From NCBI GenBank assembly GCA_963575645.1, contig OY754471.1, positions 31,442,401 through 31,506,400 of the forward strand: a DNA stretch of 64,000 nucleotides. Direction: 5' to 3'. Positions 36,669-46,934 of this stretch are shown in pieces; the first letter of the stretch is position 1; the number at the start of each line of letters is the position of its first letter. The notes beneath the pieces are model-generated. The model searched no databases. It worked only from the letters and a program-made list of their open reading frames with translations, and had not been told where the DNA came from. The DNA comes from Xanthostigma xanthostigma (lineage: Eukaryota > Arthropoda > Insecta > Raphidioptera > Raphidiidae). The position numbers and the translations under genes were made by a program.

Positions 36669-37479
36669 AAGAAGAATATCAGAAATAAAACAATCAGAGA
36701 TAAAATAATGCTCTGAATAGGAATTTTCCATTTGTCTCAGAAGAATTAAATAGATTGACGTTGATAAAAATGTTGCCAGAAACGATTTTCCTAGTCTAAC
36801 CAAAGTATCTAGATCTGATTCCTCACACTAAGAAATATTCCAGCTAATTGGGCGACAGAACCATTCCACCTTCAATAATATACAATCTCTGTTAACGCGT
36901 TCCGTGACATGGTTAACGATTAGTAATAAATATTATGGTGTTTGCTATTCATTTTCATGGTTAGATAATAACGTTTTACATGTATTTAACCAAAGCATGC
37001 CTGTCAACTACTAAACAAATTTCTTTTTGATATCTTCACAACAAGAAAACAGCTAATTTTTTTAATTTTATAATATATCCGAAAATAATAATAATAATAA
37101 TAATGCGTTCAATGTCCGTTTCTCGACTTTATGTTATAACAGAAGCCATTTGCACCATTACTATTTTTTTACCACACTTCCCGTTATTTTCTACAATTTT
37201 TAATCTTCAACTTAATTGATAGCAATTGGCCTATGAAGGAATTTTTAGGAAATTAGGATAAGGTAGGCAAATTTTGAGCATAGAAGTTTGACAGGTAATC
37301 GGCCAACCATCTCGATATTTATCTGAAATTATTGAGGGAAACCATGGAAAACCTCAACAAGGTGGCCGGTACAGGAATTACCGTTTCTCGGCGAGAGGCA
37401 GTAGGAAAAAGTCCTAGTCAGATCTGCCTCCGCAATATATCCGAAAATAAAGTTTAGCATTTTTTTTTCAAAACTTATA
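36669..37479. other. non-coding stretch with dispersed-repeat debris
   Basis: An (AAT)n tract lies at about 37084-37105. The block GAGGGAAACCATGGAAAACC near 37337, followed by GTGGCCGGTACAGGAATTACC, looks like the middle of an insect interspersed repeat, but no boundaries can be drawn. Confidence 0.4.
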
Positions 37480-37600
37480 CATATAAATAGAATAATAAAC
37501 CACTATGAAAAATATATTCATATAACAGAAGAAAAACAACGTTATAGCGCATATCTCTTCTGCGCATGCGCTGATTTTTCCTGAAACATATTGAACACCC
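37480..37600 (+). repeat. single unit of the GCGCATGCGC repeat
   Basis: AGAATAATAAACCACTATGA leads to ATCTCTTCTGCGCATGCGCT (palindrome at 37561-37571), the same unit as at 14.6 and 51.7 kb. Confidence 0.6.
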
Positions 37601-38448
37601 TATCAAAATTTGATTTTCGACCCGTTTGGCCGTTTGACCTGTATTGTGTAAACAGACAAACAGACTTTTTTATTGTAAAATAAACTTCCAAAAATTTATC
37701 AAAAAATCGTTTTATGTCCTATTTGTAATGTAGGTACATTCTAATTAGGTACAGATCCTAAAAAACTGTGAGACGAAGCTCCTATTTTTGAGAGTTTTAA
37801 AAGTACTGTTATGAGAAGTGCGTGTTCACCGTTACTTAAAATTTATTCAGTAACAGATTTATTAACATAATATAGATGTTAAGATAGCTGCTTATTAAAA
37901 TAGTTTGATATTAATTAGAGCTTTTCATTTTAGTTTGAGTCGACGCAAAGAATATTATGGTTGATTTAATAACACAACGAGAAGGTAATAATTATGGTGG
38001 ATTAAAGAAAATCAGATAACTAGCTGTTTTTATTATCCATACGGCTGCAGTTTACCGGCAGTGGCCGGGAAAATAAAGAAATAATTGCTTCTGAAGTCTT
38101 ACAGCAATATGATATTCTATGTTAGATTTTTGGAAAAATATGATTAATGTCGAATTTATTATGTCCTTGTTAATTAAATAAAGGTTTTTGCACCTTACTG
38201 TTTTTAATTGTTAGGTTCCCCCTGCAGGTTAGTTTTTATAAACTTTTGGGCGCGACCTAAGCATTAACCTTTTTACATAATATATTAAATGTAAAGGTAT
38301 ACATAACTTTGCCAAAAATTATCTAATCTGCAAAATTAAAAAAGAATCTTGTAAAATAATGTAGTCTGACGATAGGATTTTTCTTTTCTTCAAAAATAAT
38401 AAATTGCGGTATGTATTTCCAACTTTAATATGCAATAAAAAAAATAAA
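37601..38448. other. non-coding stretch
   Basis: AT-rich; nothing recognisable. Confidence 0.5.
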
Positions 38449-38702
38449 TTAAAAATATGTTACAAGAACGCATTACAGAAGCGAAACTTCTAGTTGCAAA
38501 TCATACGATTGCATCTGGACATGTGGAAAAACTGTATTACGATTTACGAGATAGTTTCACGTTCAGATATTTCGTCTGTACAAGTTAATCTGAACGTGAA
38601 ACTATCTCGTAATACATTTTTTCCACTTGTACAAATGCAATCGTATGATTTGCAGCTAGAAGTTTCACTTATGTAATGCGTTCTCGTAACACATTTTTAA
38701 TT
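38449..38702. repeat. near-perfect palindromic MITE
   Basis: Arms of about 125 bp (ATGTTACAAGAACGCATTAC, CAAATCATACGATTGCATCT, ACGAGATAGTTTCACGTTCA and their complements) around a loop of about 15 bp. AATTAAAAA lies outside the left arm and TTTTTAATT outside the right. Confidence 0.8.
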
Positions 38703-38877
38703 TTTTCGCAGGTTTACTGTATATTGTTTTTTTTTTTTTTATTTTCGCAGGTTTACTGCAAATATTGTTTTTATTAGCTCAAGTATTATTCTGATAAATT
38801 AGTCGAAAATTTTATAATATATAATAGATATATTTGAAAATAATAAAATAAATAAATAATAACAGACAAATTGTTGC

Positions 38878-38950
38878 GCGCACCTGACGGTAATATAACC
38901 CGGGCCGGCCGCGTGATATGCCAGCATTCTACCACTGACCTACCAATGAA
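38878..38950 (-). pseudogene. tRNA-Gly-like pseudogene or SINE head
   Basis: On the minus strand ATTGGTAGGTCAGTGGTAGA followed by ATGCTGGC, an anticodon-like loop ATATCAC, GCGGCCGGCCCGGGTT and an incomplete T arm align with eukaryotic tRNA-Gly. Box A (GTCAGTGGTAG) is good. The anticodon stem has two mismatches, box B has lost its CGA (GGGTTATATTAC) and the acceptor stem does not close. A functional tRNA is ruled out; a decayed tRNA-derived SINE is as likely as a plain pseudogene. Confidence 0.6.
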
Positions 38951-39229
38951 TCGTTGTTTATATAGGGTTACTAATAGTACAATTTCGAGACAAAATCCGT
39001 TACATAGGAAAATCAATTTCATTACTTAGGGAAACGAGTTTACCTCCGTTTTTAAGGAGGTTGATGCGTTACAGTCCCAATCAAAAGTAAGTCGAATTCT
39101 AAATGGGAACTTTTCCATAATAAATTTTTACAAAAGGTTATAAGTAGATGATACTAATAAATTATTGTCATAAAGGCATAAATAAATATTTTTTTTTTAA
39201 TATTAATTAATTATTTCAGTATTTTACTT

Positions 39230-39775
39230 AATGGACTAACTTTTGAATTTTTTGTGCAAAGTTAGGCTAGAAAAAATAAATTTATGTAAATATCCGTATT
39301 TTACATATTTTTTGGAATAAATAATTAAAAAAAGAAATTAGAAGTAATAAAAATTAAAATTGAATCATTAAAAAGTTAAAATTGTTAAGAATAAAAGTCC
39401 ATAATCGAAAAGTGCTAAGGTTTAATAATTTTTTTATTGATTAAAAGTCTCCTAATTAAACTGGAAAAAATATTAAAATATGCGTAAGACATCGATGCTT
39501 TACATAGTTAGTTTTCAGAACAGCTGACATTATTTGGTTATTTGCAAAAAATTAAAATGTACCGTTTGCATGCTAGGTTGACATATTTTCCATAAGACTA
39601 CATGTAAAAGTTTTTTTTTTAAATTTTTAACTTTATAAACCTCATAATGATTTTGGAATTTTTACAGAAAATTTTGTCATAAAAAAATCTATTAAAAAAA
39701 CTTTATTTCAGATTTTTTTCATTATCTTCGTAAAACGGCGCAACCTCCTTAAAGAAGTGTTCACTTCAGAAATAG
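39230..39775 (-). repeat. dispersed repeat C, copy 1 (empty site for element M)
   Basis: The inverse of 46935-48150, from GCAACCTCCTT back to TTTTGTGCAAAGTTAGGC, with shared blocks TGTACCGTTTGCATGCTAGG, ACATCGATGCTTTACATAG and TCGAAAAGTGCTAAGGTTTA. Where copy 2 carries the 668-bp element M, this copy reads straight through (TTAAACTGGAAAAAATATTA). Confidence 0.8.
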
Positions 39776-40509
39776 TGTATAATTTATAGAAAACTGTTTA
39801 ACCAAAAGGTTAAAAAACGTCTCTTCAGACAATAGAGAAAATAATTATCAAGAATTGAAAAAAAAATAATATTAGAAATTGACCAAGTTATCGTGTCGAC
39901 ACCGTTTAAAAGCATAGTTTCGAGAAAAACGCGTTTAAAGTTTCTAGTAGGTACAACATGAACTTACGGCTAGTCTTTCATTCCAGCTTCGTACTGTACA
40001 CCTTCTTTCTCTTGTATTTTCATGTTTTCTATGGTGGTCCTAGATTTGTAGGTGGTCTTATAAGCTACCTCATTTTCGAACAAAAGAAACACGAAACGCA
40101 GCTGTCGAAAGGAGCCAGGTAACCGTTCCGCTCACATTTATTGCTATAACTTTGTAACGGAGTAGAATTTTCTTAATTTTTTTTTTTTAAATTCATATAA
40201 GTATGAGGAATACAAGTCTGTAAAAATATATAGATTTTTTGAAAATTTCAGGGGTATATGAGCCCTTAAAATAAAAATATTGTATATGTTCTGTCTTTAA
40301 ATAAAAACGGATGCTATTTCTAAAATAGTTATTCAATTTTTTGACATTAATATTCTGGGAAATGCAACCCCTCTGAGTTAATGATTTGAATAACTAATTA
40401 TTATTAGAACATCACATTTTGACAGATGCTAACGTCTTTTAAGACATTTTTTTCGGCTAGATCTAAGCTTTAAAATTTTGCATACGTGTATAAGTCTGGT
40501 GACAAAGAA
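39776..40509. other. non-coding stretch with element M debris
   Basis: At about 40327-40435 a TTCAATTTTTTGACATTA, GAAATGCAACCCC, GAATAACTAATTATTATTAG series matches the interior of long element M copies. Confidence 0.5.
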
Positions 40510-40995
40510 TAAATCTAATATGGCGGTTGCCCCAAAAAGGGGGATTACCTTTATCATCACAGCCCTCTTGACATGGCTATCAAATGAGAGAATTTGACGA
40601 GTGGGATAATGATAAGGAATGTAACGTCATTGCAAACCTAATATGGCGGACGCTTGAAGATGGCGGATTACCTTTTCCGTCACAACTCACAACCCTCTTG
40701 ACATGGATATCAAATGGATGAGTTTGACGAGGGAAGTACGATAAGGTATAATATGACGTCTTTGTAAATCCAATATGGCGGACGCTCCAAAATGGCGGAT
40801 TTTCTTTTCTTCATAACCTTTTTGATATGGGTACAAAATAAAAAAGTTGACGACTGGTATGGGACATCATTGTAAACCCCATATGGCAGACGCTTTAAAA
40901 TGGCGCATTACCTTTTCCTGAAGAACCTTCTTTACATGGGTATCAAATGAAAGAGTTTGACGAGTGGAATACGATAAGCTATTGTACACCCAAAA
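40510..40995. repeat. tandem repeat, unit about 120 bp, with ATGGCGGACGC
   Basis: Four diverged units each contain AATATGGCGGACGC (or ATATGGCAGACGC), AAATGGCGGATT, a CTTGACATGG(G/A)TATCAAATG block and AGTTTGACGAGTGG. It is related in layout to the minisatellite at 54890-55530, and distinct in sequence. Confidence 0.75.
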
Positions 40996-41121
40996 TGGCG
41001 GATGTAACATATACGAATGATTTGAAATTGTGAACACATATATATTCTCGATAACAATGCAGAATTCAATTGTTTTTAGAATTAAATTATTTTGGCAAGT
41101 CAAAAATAACAAAATGAAATA

Positions 41122-41666
41122 CAGTGTAAACTCTATATAGCGACACTCAAGGGACCGTGCACTTTGTGGCGTTATTGAGAGTTGTCGTTAAACGGAGAGA
41201 AGAAATAATCCATCAATATTTTTTTACTATAATATGCATCTAAGTACTCATAATATATAAAATTTACAACTGACCATACTATCACAAATTGCAACGCTTA
41301 TTGCGTATAGTCTGTTATCTTTGTCTGACGTTTTTCGCTACTCCAGTATTTTTATTGTATTTTCTTATATATTTTATTCATATCTTAAGATACTGTGGGG
41401 TCAATTTGGTATTTTAAAAATAATTTCGCTGCATCGAGTGCTTGTTTAACGCTTGGTGGAGGCATGATGCCGACAACAAAGCAACAAAATAACATACAAA
41501 CACTATTTATTGCTTAATGATGACGTATTGTTGTTATTTAGAGTGGGTATGTCGTTATTGAGAGTGCATCATTGTACGAGTAACAAGGTAAACCAACTAG
41601 AGTTAAGTAATTTTGACATTTTAAGGAGTTTGTCGTTATATCGAGTGACGTTAGTAGTTTACACTG
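41122..41666. mobile_element. pogo-like non-autonomous element
   Basis: Ends CAGTGTAAACTCTATATAGC and, inverted, CAGTGTAAACTACTAACGTC, with TA on both sides (41120-41121 and 41667-41668). Subterminal GACACTCAAGGGACC and GTCGTTATTGAGAG repeats are typical of pogo/Tigger-type elements. At 545 bp with no transposase frame it is a deletion derivative. Confidence 0.8.
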
Positions 41667-41668
41667 TA

Positions 41669-42084
41669 TTAGCAAAAAAATATTTTTAAGACTAAAGGGA
41701 CTAAAAGGGAAAAAATAATTTTTAATAATTTAGATTCATAATTATAAAAGCATAAGTGGTGTCTAATAAACGATCATAGAGCTTACAGTTCATGCCTTTA
41801 TAATTATGAACTTAAATTATTAATTAATTACCAAAAATTATTTTTACTTTCAGTGCATTTCAATAAAAGCTGTCTTTTTTACTAATATTTTATTTCATTG
41901 TTTAAAAACATTTCTGTGCTCTCACAGTGATACATACTGATGTTTCAACTGTTATTTTTTTCTTCTCAAATGTATATGAGTGGTTGTATTTCAACAATTT
42001 TTCGTGCATATAGCCAAAGTTGCTGAGCACGTAATTTAAGATAAAAAAAAAAAAATTTTATTATTAAGCTCAAAGTAAAATTTC
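41669..42084. repeat. inverted repeat region, arms around 41690-41860
   Basis: GAAAAAATAATTTTTAATAA and TTTAGATTCATAATTATAAA pair with TTTATAATTATGAACTTAAA and TTACCAAAAATTATTTTTAC. The remainder is AT-rich with a poly(A) tract at 42043. Confidence 0.55.
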
Positions 42085-42140
42085 GCAATTTCAAACCAAC
42101 GACCTCTTGCGTACGAGGCTGCAATTCTGCTTTGCAGCCA
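42085..42140 (-). pseudogene. tRNA-like fragment, probably SINE-derived
   Basis: On the minus strand GCAGCCTCGTACGCAAGAGG followed by TCGTTGGTTTGAAATT resembles the anticodon arm to T arm of a tRNA (box B-like GGTTTGAAATT). The 5' half is not recognisable. An AT-rich tract with a homopolymer follows downstream. Confidence 0.4.
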
Positions 42141-42179
42141 CTTTAGTTTAAGGATAAACAGTTTGTTTTCAGTATAAGG

Positions 42180-42450
42180 CAGGGGTCGGTAACCTGCGGC
42201 TCGCGAGCCACATGTGGCTCTTTTGATGTTAAGTTGCGGCTCTCCAGTTCCATACGCCAAAATTAATTATTTTATTATAAAAACTCTTAAAAATTGTGCA
42301 ATCGATCCACGTTTGAATCGTTTATTTTAAATCAAATAGGTATATGCAAATATTAAAATATTGAAACGAAAATTTAATTTTAGTGGCTCTCTAAAAACTG
42401 GAAAATGTTATAAATTGTAAATTTTGGCTCTTCCGTCTCAAAAGTTTCGA
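42180..42450 (+). mobile_element. hAT-type element fragment
   Basis: CAGGGGTCGGTAACCTGCGG, CTCGCGAGCCACATGTGGCT and, at the far side, TTTGGCTCTTCCGTCTCAAA are the left and right parts of a widespread hAT non-autonomous family. The last 15 bp are degenerate (a GGTTGCCGACCCCTG-type end is expected), so no 8-bp duplication can be demonstrated. Confidence 0.75.
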
Positions 42451-42813
42451 TTCACTTTCAATCTCATGAATCGATATTACCCTACCGTTTTACTTTAATT
42501 CTCTATACCTACTATACGTTTTTGAAATACACACTAAACTTAAAAAATATTTTTGAAAGAATGTCTTCAAGCGTAAAAAGTTGACATAATGACAAATGTC
42601 ATATTACCAAAAATATGTTAACGTTTCATAATTATTGTTAGTTTGGACCAGAGACAGCTACTAAAGAAGAGTTAATTTATTAAATTAAAAAGTAACAATT
42701 GAGTTGTTACAGCTCGAAACTACAAATTATTTATTTTTGATATTGGCACTTTTTAAGTTAATCACTTGTACTCATGTTATTATATAAATATGGGAAAGCA
42801 ATATTCATCATTA
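42451..42813. other. non-coding stretch
   Basis: AT-rich; nothing recognisable. Confidence 0.5.
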
Positions 42814-42984
42814 TTTTATAGCAATGTAAATTAAAAAGTAAAAAAAATAATTTTTAAATATAAAGATTTTGTTCAAAAGCGATAGAAAATCCTTTATATC
42901 GAGTTGGAAACTTTCTATCGCTTTTGGACAAAATCTTTACATTTAAAAATTATTTTTTACTTTTTAGTCCACATTGCTATAAAA
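42814..42984. repeat. hairpin, arms about 75 bp
   Basis: TTTTATAGCAATGTAAATTA, AAAGATTTTGTTCAAAAGCG and ATAGAAA at the left pair with TTTCTATCGCTTTTGGACAA and CATTGCTATAAAA at the right around a 20-bp loop. Confidence 0.75.
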
Positions 42985-43098
42985 GAGTTTTTCTTTAGTT
43001 TTTTCAAACTCTAATTTTAATTATAACCCTAAAAACCAACACTTAAATGATTATATGTTTATATAAATTATTTATATAGGTATTTATAAATATTTATA

Positions 43099-43811
43099 CG
43101 GGTGAGGCAAAAGTCCCGGAACGGTTGAATATCTCGCATACTACGCATCATATAAAAAAAAAATACGTGTCAAATATTTTTCGCAAAACTATTTTTTAAT
43201 ACCACACATGACTCCCCACCCCCCACCCAGTTGGTGGGGGGAGGGGCAACTTTAAAATTTTAAATAGGAACCCCTATTTTTTATTGCAGATTCGGATTCT
43301 ACGGGAAAATTTACATCAATAAATGTTTTTTTTTATTTTAATATTACTATCAATACAACAAATTAAATTCACCCTTCACTAAATAAATCCATATCTACAA
43401 ACTAACGTTTTCATAAAATTTTTAAGTCTGGTCCTGTCGGGCCGATTTTAATAAAATTTTGGTAGCACATTTTAATCATTACTAAAGGGTTAAATTTCAA
43501 TTTTGAAACGATTCGGAGAAATTTTTCGGTATTTTCGGGCCCAAAAATATTTTTCAACCCCTAAAACCACGGGGAAAAATTACATCAATTGTATGTAATT
43601 TTTCCCGTAGAATCCGAATCTGCAATAAAAAATAGGGGTTCCTATTTAAAATTTTAAAGTTGCTCCTCCCCCCACCAACTGGGTGGGGGTGGGGAGTCAT
43701 GTGTGGTATCAAAAAATAGTTTTGCGAAAAATATTTGACACGCATTTTTTTTTTTTATATGATGCGTAGTATGCGAGATATTCAACCGTTCCGGGACTTT
43801 TGCCTCACCCG
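43099..43811. mobile_element. mariner-type MITE with 220-bp inverted repeats enclosing repeat B
   Basis: Arms start CGGGTGAGGCAAAAGTCCCG, pass ACGGTTGAATATCTCGCATA and CCACCCAGTTGGTGGGG, and end near GATTCGGATTCTACGGGAAA. The right arm is the complement over the same length. TA flanks both ends (43097-43098, 43812-43813), as for Tc1/mariner elements. Between the arms sits about 240 bp of repeat B (copy 4). No transposase frame; open frames in the arms are artefacts. Confidence 0.82.
43340..43568 (+). repeat. repeat B, copy 4 (inside the mariner-type MITE)
   Basis: GGTCCTGTCGGGCCGATTTT, TTACTAAAGGGTTAAATTTC and TTTTTCGGTATTTTCGGGCC in the order of copy 1; both ends are truncated at the arms. 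Confidence 0.7.
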
Positions 43812-43813
43812 TA

Positions 43814-44640
43814 TGTATAAATTCTGGTATTGTCATGGGTTCTTAAAGCGTGTGCAAAATTTTAAATTATTCGGACGTCTGGACGTGGGTGAAAAATAAT
43901 TGACAGATTCCATTAATACCTACATACTGTAGCAATTCAAAATTTTGTGCCCCTGTCAAAAATATAATATCGTGGCAATGATTAAAAATATCAAAGTTAA
44001 AATATTTAACATTGTATGACTTCGAATCTTGTTTGAATTGGAATGGTTTTGCTAGAGAACGCTGAACAAGGAGAGCATCAGCATAGCTTCTACGGCGGTG
44101 CAAGTGAGACGAAGTCCGCGACTAGGTGTTTTGAATTGTGTGATAGAGAACGGACAGGACTGGCAATTTGGTCGTCGTAGCGAGCGGATCGCGATAAAAA
44201 GACTGCGATATAATTTATTGTTGTGAGATGATTGAGAGTTTTTTGGAGTATTGGAGACTAGAAGTTTTGGTTGGTCAGCGTTTATAGTTGTTGCCGTAGA
44301 TTATACAATTGTTAGTTCCATTGTTGGTTGTTAGGAGTGTGGATTTGGCATTGTTTTTGATACCTTGGCCCTCCCTGTAATTAAGAACTTTAACAAAAGG
44401 ATCTGTGTTTCTTTATCCCTCCGTGATAATCAACAAGGACCTTATTGCTGTTATTCCATATTGAACCAGATTGGTTAAATAGTTGGAGTTGAAACTTATT
44501 TAACATCGCTGACAATTTTGTTTGAATTCATTGGTATTTTGTCGACATTCTGAGTGGCGGAATATAATAAGCTATTAAATACTAGGCTTTATCAACCATT
44601 ATTAACAACAATAACGCATATAAATTGTTAGTTTTTATTT
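43814..44640. other. non-coding, less AT-rich stretch
   Basis: A mixed-composition, T/G-rich plus-strand sequence leads into the poly(A)-ended segment at 44641-45266. It may be the upstream part of the same retroposed unit, but no coding motif supports this. Confidence 0.4.
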
Positions 44641-45266
44641 TGTTTTGGTCGTGGTATTACTACGAGTGTGTAGGTTTCTAGTTGAAATTTTTGGGGTACA
44701 AGTTTGGCGTGTTTTCATTGCACGTTTTGTTGGGGTGTGTGTTATTTATTTATTTAATTATTTATTTATTTATTTGTTTTCTGTTGTCGTGTCTTCGGGC
44801 CAGTTGTTATTTGTGTCAGTCTTATTTATTATTGTTATTGGTAGTTTTGTTAAGTTTGATGAAGTTGCCCAAATTTCGAAAGCTCTCACTGTAGACGAGT
44901 TGAGAAGGCGTCGTACGGTTTTCAGTCTTGGCGCCCTTTCATATAATAACCGGTCGGTTAAAACACGTACGATATTATTAAACCTTCGAAATTGAAGCAA
45001 TTCTTTTGGTTGTTATTTTTTAGTTGTCCTTTGTCTTAGTGTCTTGTGGTAGGTGGTAGGATTTCTATTTTAGGCTTCAGCCTATTTCGTTTGATTAGGG
45101 TGTACGGTGTATGATTAGGAGTTGTGTGAATTATGGATTGACCTTTCATTTTTATTTTTTTTAATTACGTTCAGCTTACCCACACCTCGCGCCGCTGAGT
45201 AAGCTAGCCGGCTGGCAACCAGTAGACGAGTTAATTTTGACTGGGTTACAAAAAAAAAAAAAAAAA
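44641..45266 (+). mobile_element. possible 3' end of a retroposed element (poly(A) tail)
   Basis: A T/G-rich segment ends ...GACTGGGTTAC followed by an A17 run (45249-45266), preceded by a compact GC-richer block (CACACCTCGCGCCGCTGAGT, GCCGGCTGGCAACCAGTAG). The 116-codon open frame (44645-44995) begins at TTG and has no reverse transcriptase, endonuclease or zinc-knuckle motif. A 3'-terminal LINE fragment is the best guess; a processed transcript is the alternative. No target duplication was identified. Confidence 0.4.
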
Positions 45267-45903
45267 TTGGCTAATTAACCGTCATAATACATATTCAACT
45301 AGACATTAGAAAACACTGCGCACAGTATTAAAGCTATATGTAGGTATTTGTTACTTCAGAGATGAAAATCAGGTCACCTAATATTTTATTTGGTGGTGGC
45401 CTAGACGTAGGTAAATTCTGTTTTAGTGTGCCACTTAACATAAATGAAGTTGTGTATAGCTATATTATGTTGTTCTTATTACGTTTCCTTTGTAGACGCT
45501 TTTCCTCAACGAGCTTCGAGCCGACTGCTTTTTCATTCGCTCAATCAGCTTCTCATTTTCTTCAACTTAGCAGTGACGTAGAAATAAGTTTATTCATTAC
45601 TCATAGACTTTGACGATATATTATTTTATCAATAGACTAGCTAACTGTACTCTTGGTTCCAAGACCTTTAGTGACACGACATTCCAATGGCGCTCAAATT
45701 AAGAACCATTTACTTTTATTATAATATACGCCATAGATAAAGACATAAAACTTTTGATAAAGAGAGATATACTCCATGGTAACATAATATATAAAATATA
45801 TTGTCGGAATAACCATGGGAATTACTTCATAAAAGAGACGCAGATATATTTTCGATACGCTTTGTTGTCTTCGCTGACCGCATATTGAGTAAATATTATA
45901 TTA
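45267..45903. other. non-coding stretch
   Basis: An 83-codon plus-strand frame starting at an ATG (45362-45613) has no recognised domain, signal peptide or splice context; not called. Confidence 0.45.
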
Positions 45904-46730
45904 GATACATACATACTCTCCCCAAACTTTGTATATGGATTCATTAGGCCTAGTCTGACACCTATTTCCTCTATGACTTTTCTTGATTTTGGGGTGTTTT
46001 CCCTCTAAATTTTCCGAAACATGTCGTTTTGACGACATGTAAAAATTTATACCTACTGTTTGGTTTTTTAATTGGATAGCTTAAAAACTTCAACCAAAAC
46101 GCTAAAATAATGTTCTCTGACAAATAACATGAGCCATTTAAAATGTCTGACACTTCGAATATGTCGAAAAAACGACTATAAAAAAATTTATCAATAACCA
46201 GCTGATTTTCTCAGTATCTTATATTATTTGAACACTGCAAAATCCACTTTTCATATTGTCTGACGGGGATAGTGTTCCTATTTTCCAGTCTGACGCGTCA
46301 AAGTTGTCGATTTCATGACTATAAAAAATTTATCAATAACCAGCTGATTTTCTCGGTATCTTATATTTGAACACTGCAAAATCCACTTTTCATATTGTCT
46401 GACGGGGATAGTGTTCCTATTTTCCAGTCTGACGCGTCAAAGTTGTCGATTTCATGACTATAAAAAATTTATCAATAACCAGCTGATTTTCTCAGTATCT
46501 TATATTTGAACACTGCAAAATTCACTTTTCATATTGTCTGACGGGGATAGTGTTCTTATTTTTCAATTAAAAAACCAAACAGTATGTATAAATTTTTACA
46601 TGTCGTCAAAACGACATGTTTCGGAAAATTTAGAGGGAAAACGCCCCAAAATCAAGAAAAGTCATAGAGGAAATAGGTGTCAGACTAGGCCTAATGAAGC
46701 CATATACAAAGTTTGGGGACAGTATGTATC
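45904..46730. mobile_element. foldback with 170-bp arms around a tandem array
   Basis: The left arm (45904-46077) and right arm (46563-46730) pair over CTCCCCAAACTTTGTATATG, CATTAGGCCTAGTCTGACAC, TTTCCGAAACATGTCGTTTT and CAAACAG-type blocks. Between them a 140-bp unit is repeated about three times (starts near 46175, 46318 and 46457) with TTATCAATAACCAGCTGATT, CATATTGTCTGACGGGGATA and CAGTCTGACGCGTCAAAGTT. CTGACG motifs occur in both arms and core. The 152-codon open frame at 46534-46992 runs from this core across the right arm into repeat C, so it is chimeric and not called. Confidence 0.78.
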
Positions 46731-46934
46731 AATAAAATTTTTGCCGACGGGCACTCTGACTATATACAATGCTTCATATAGTAATTATTATATACAGAGT
46801 GTATCACAGGAAACCGTACATAGGGAAAAGTACACAGTACAAATTAGTCAAGATCAGAGGTTGCTTTGCCCTCTATTCAGAGGTCGTTACCATAGTTTAC
46901 ATAATGAAATCTATTCGAGATGGTGGCACAATCT

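Noticed and set aside
44645..44995. 116-codon hydrophobic open frame
   Set aside because: TTG start, T-rich sequence gives Leu/Val/Phe by composition, no known domain; lies in a probable retroposed segment.
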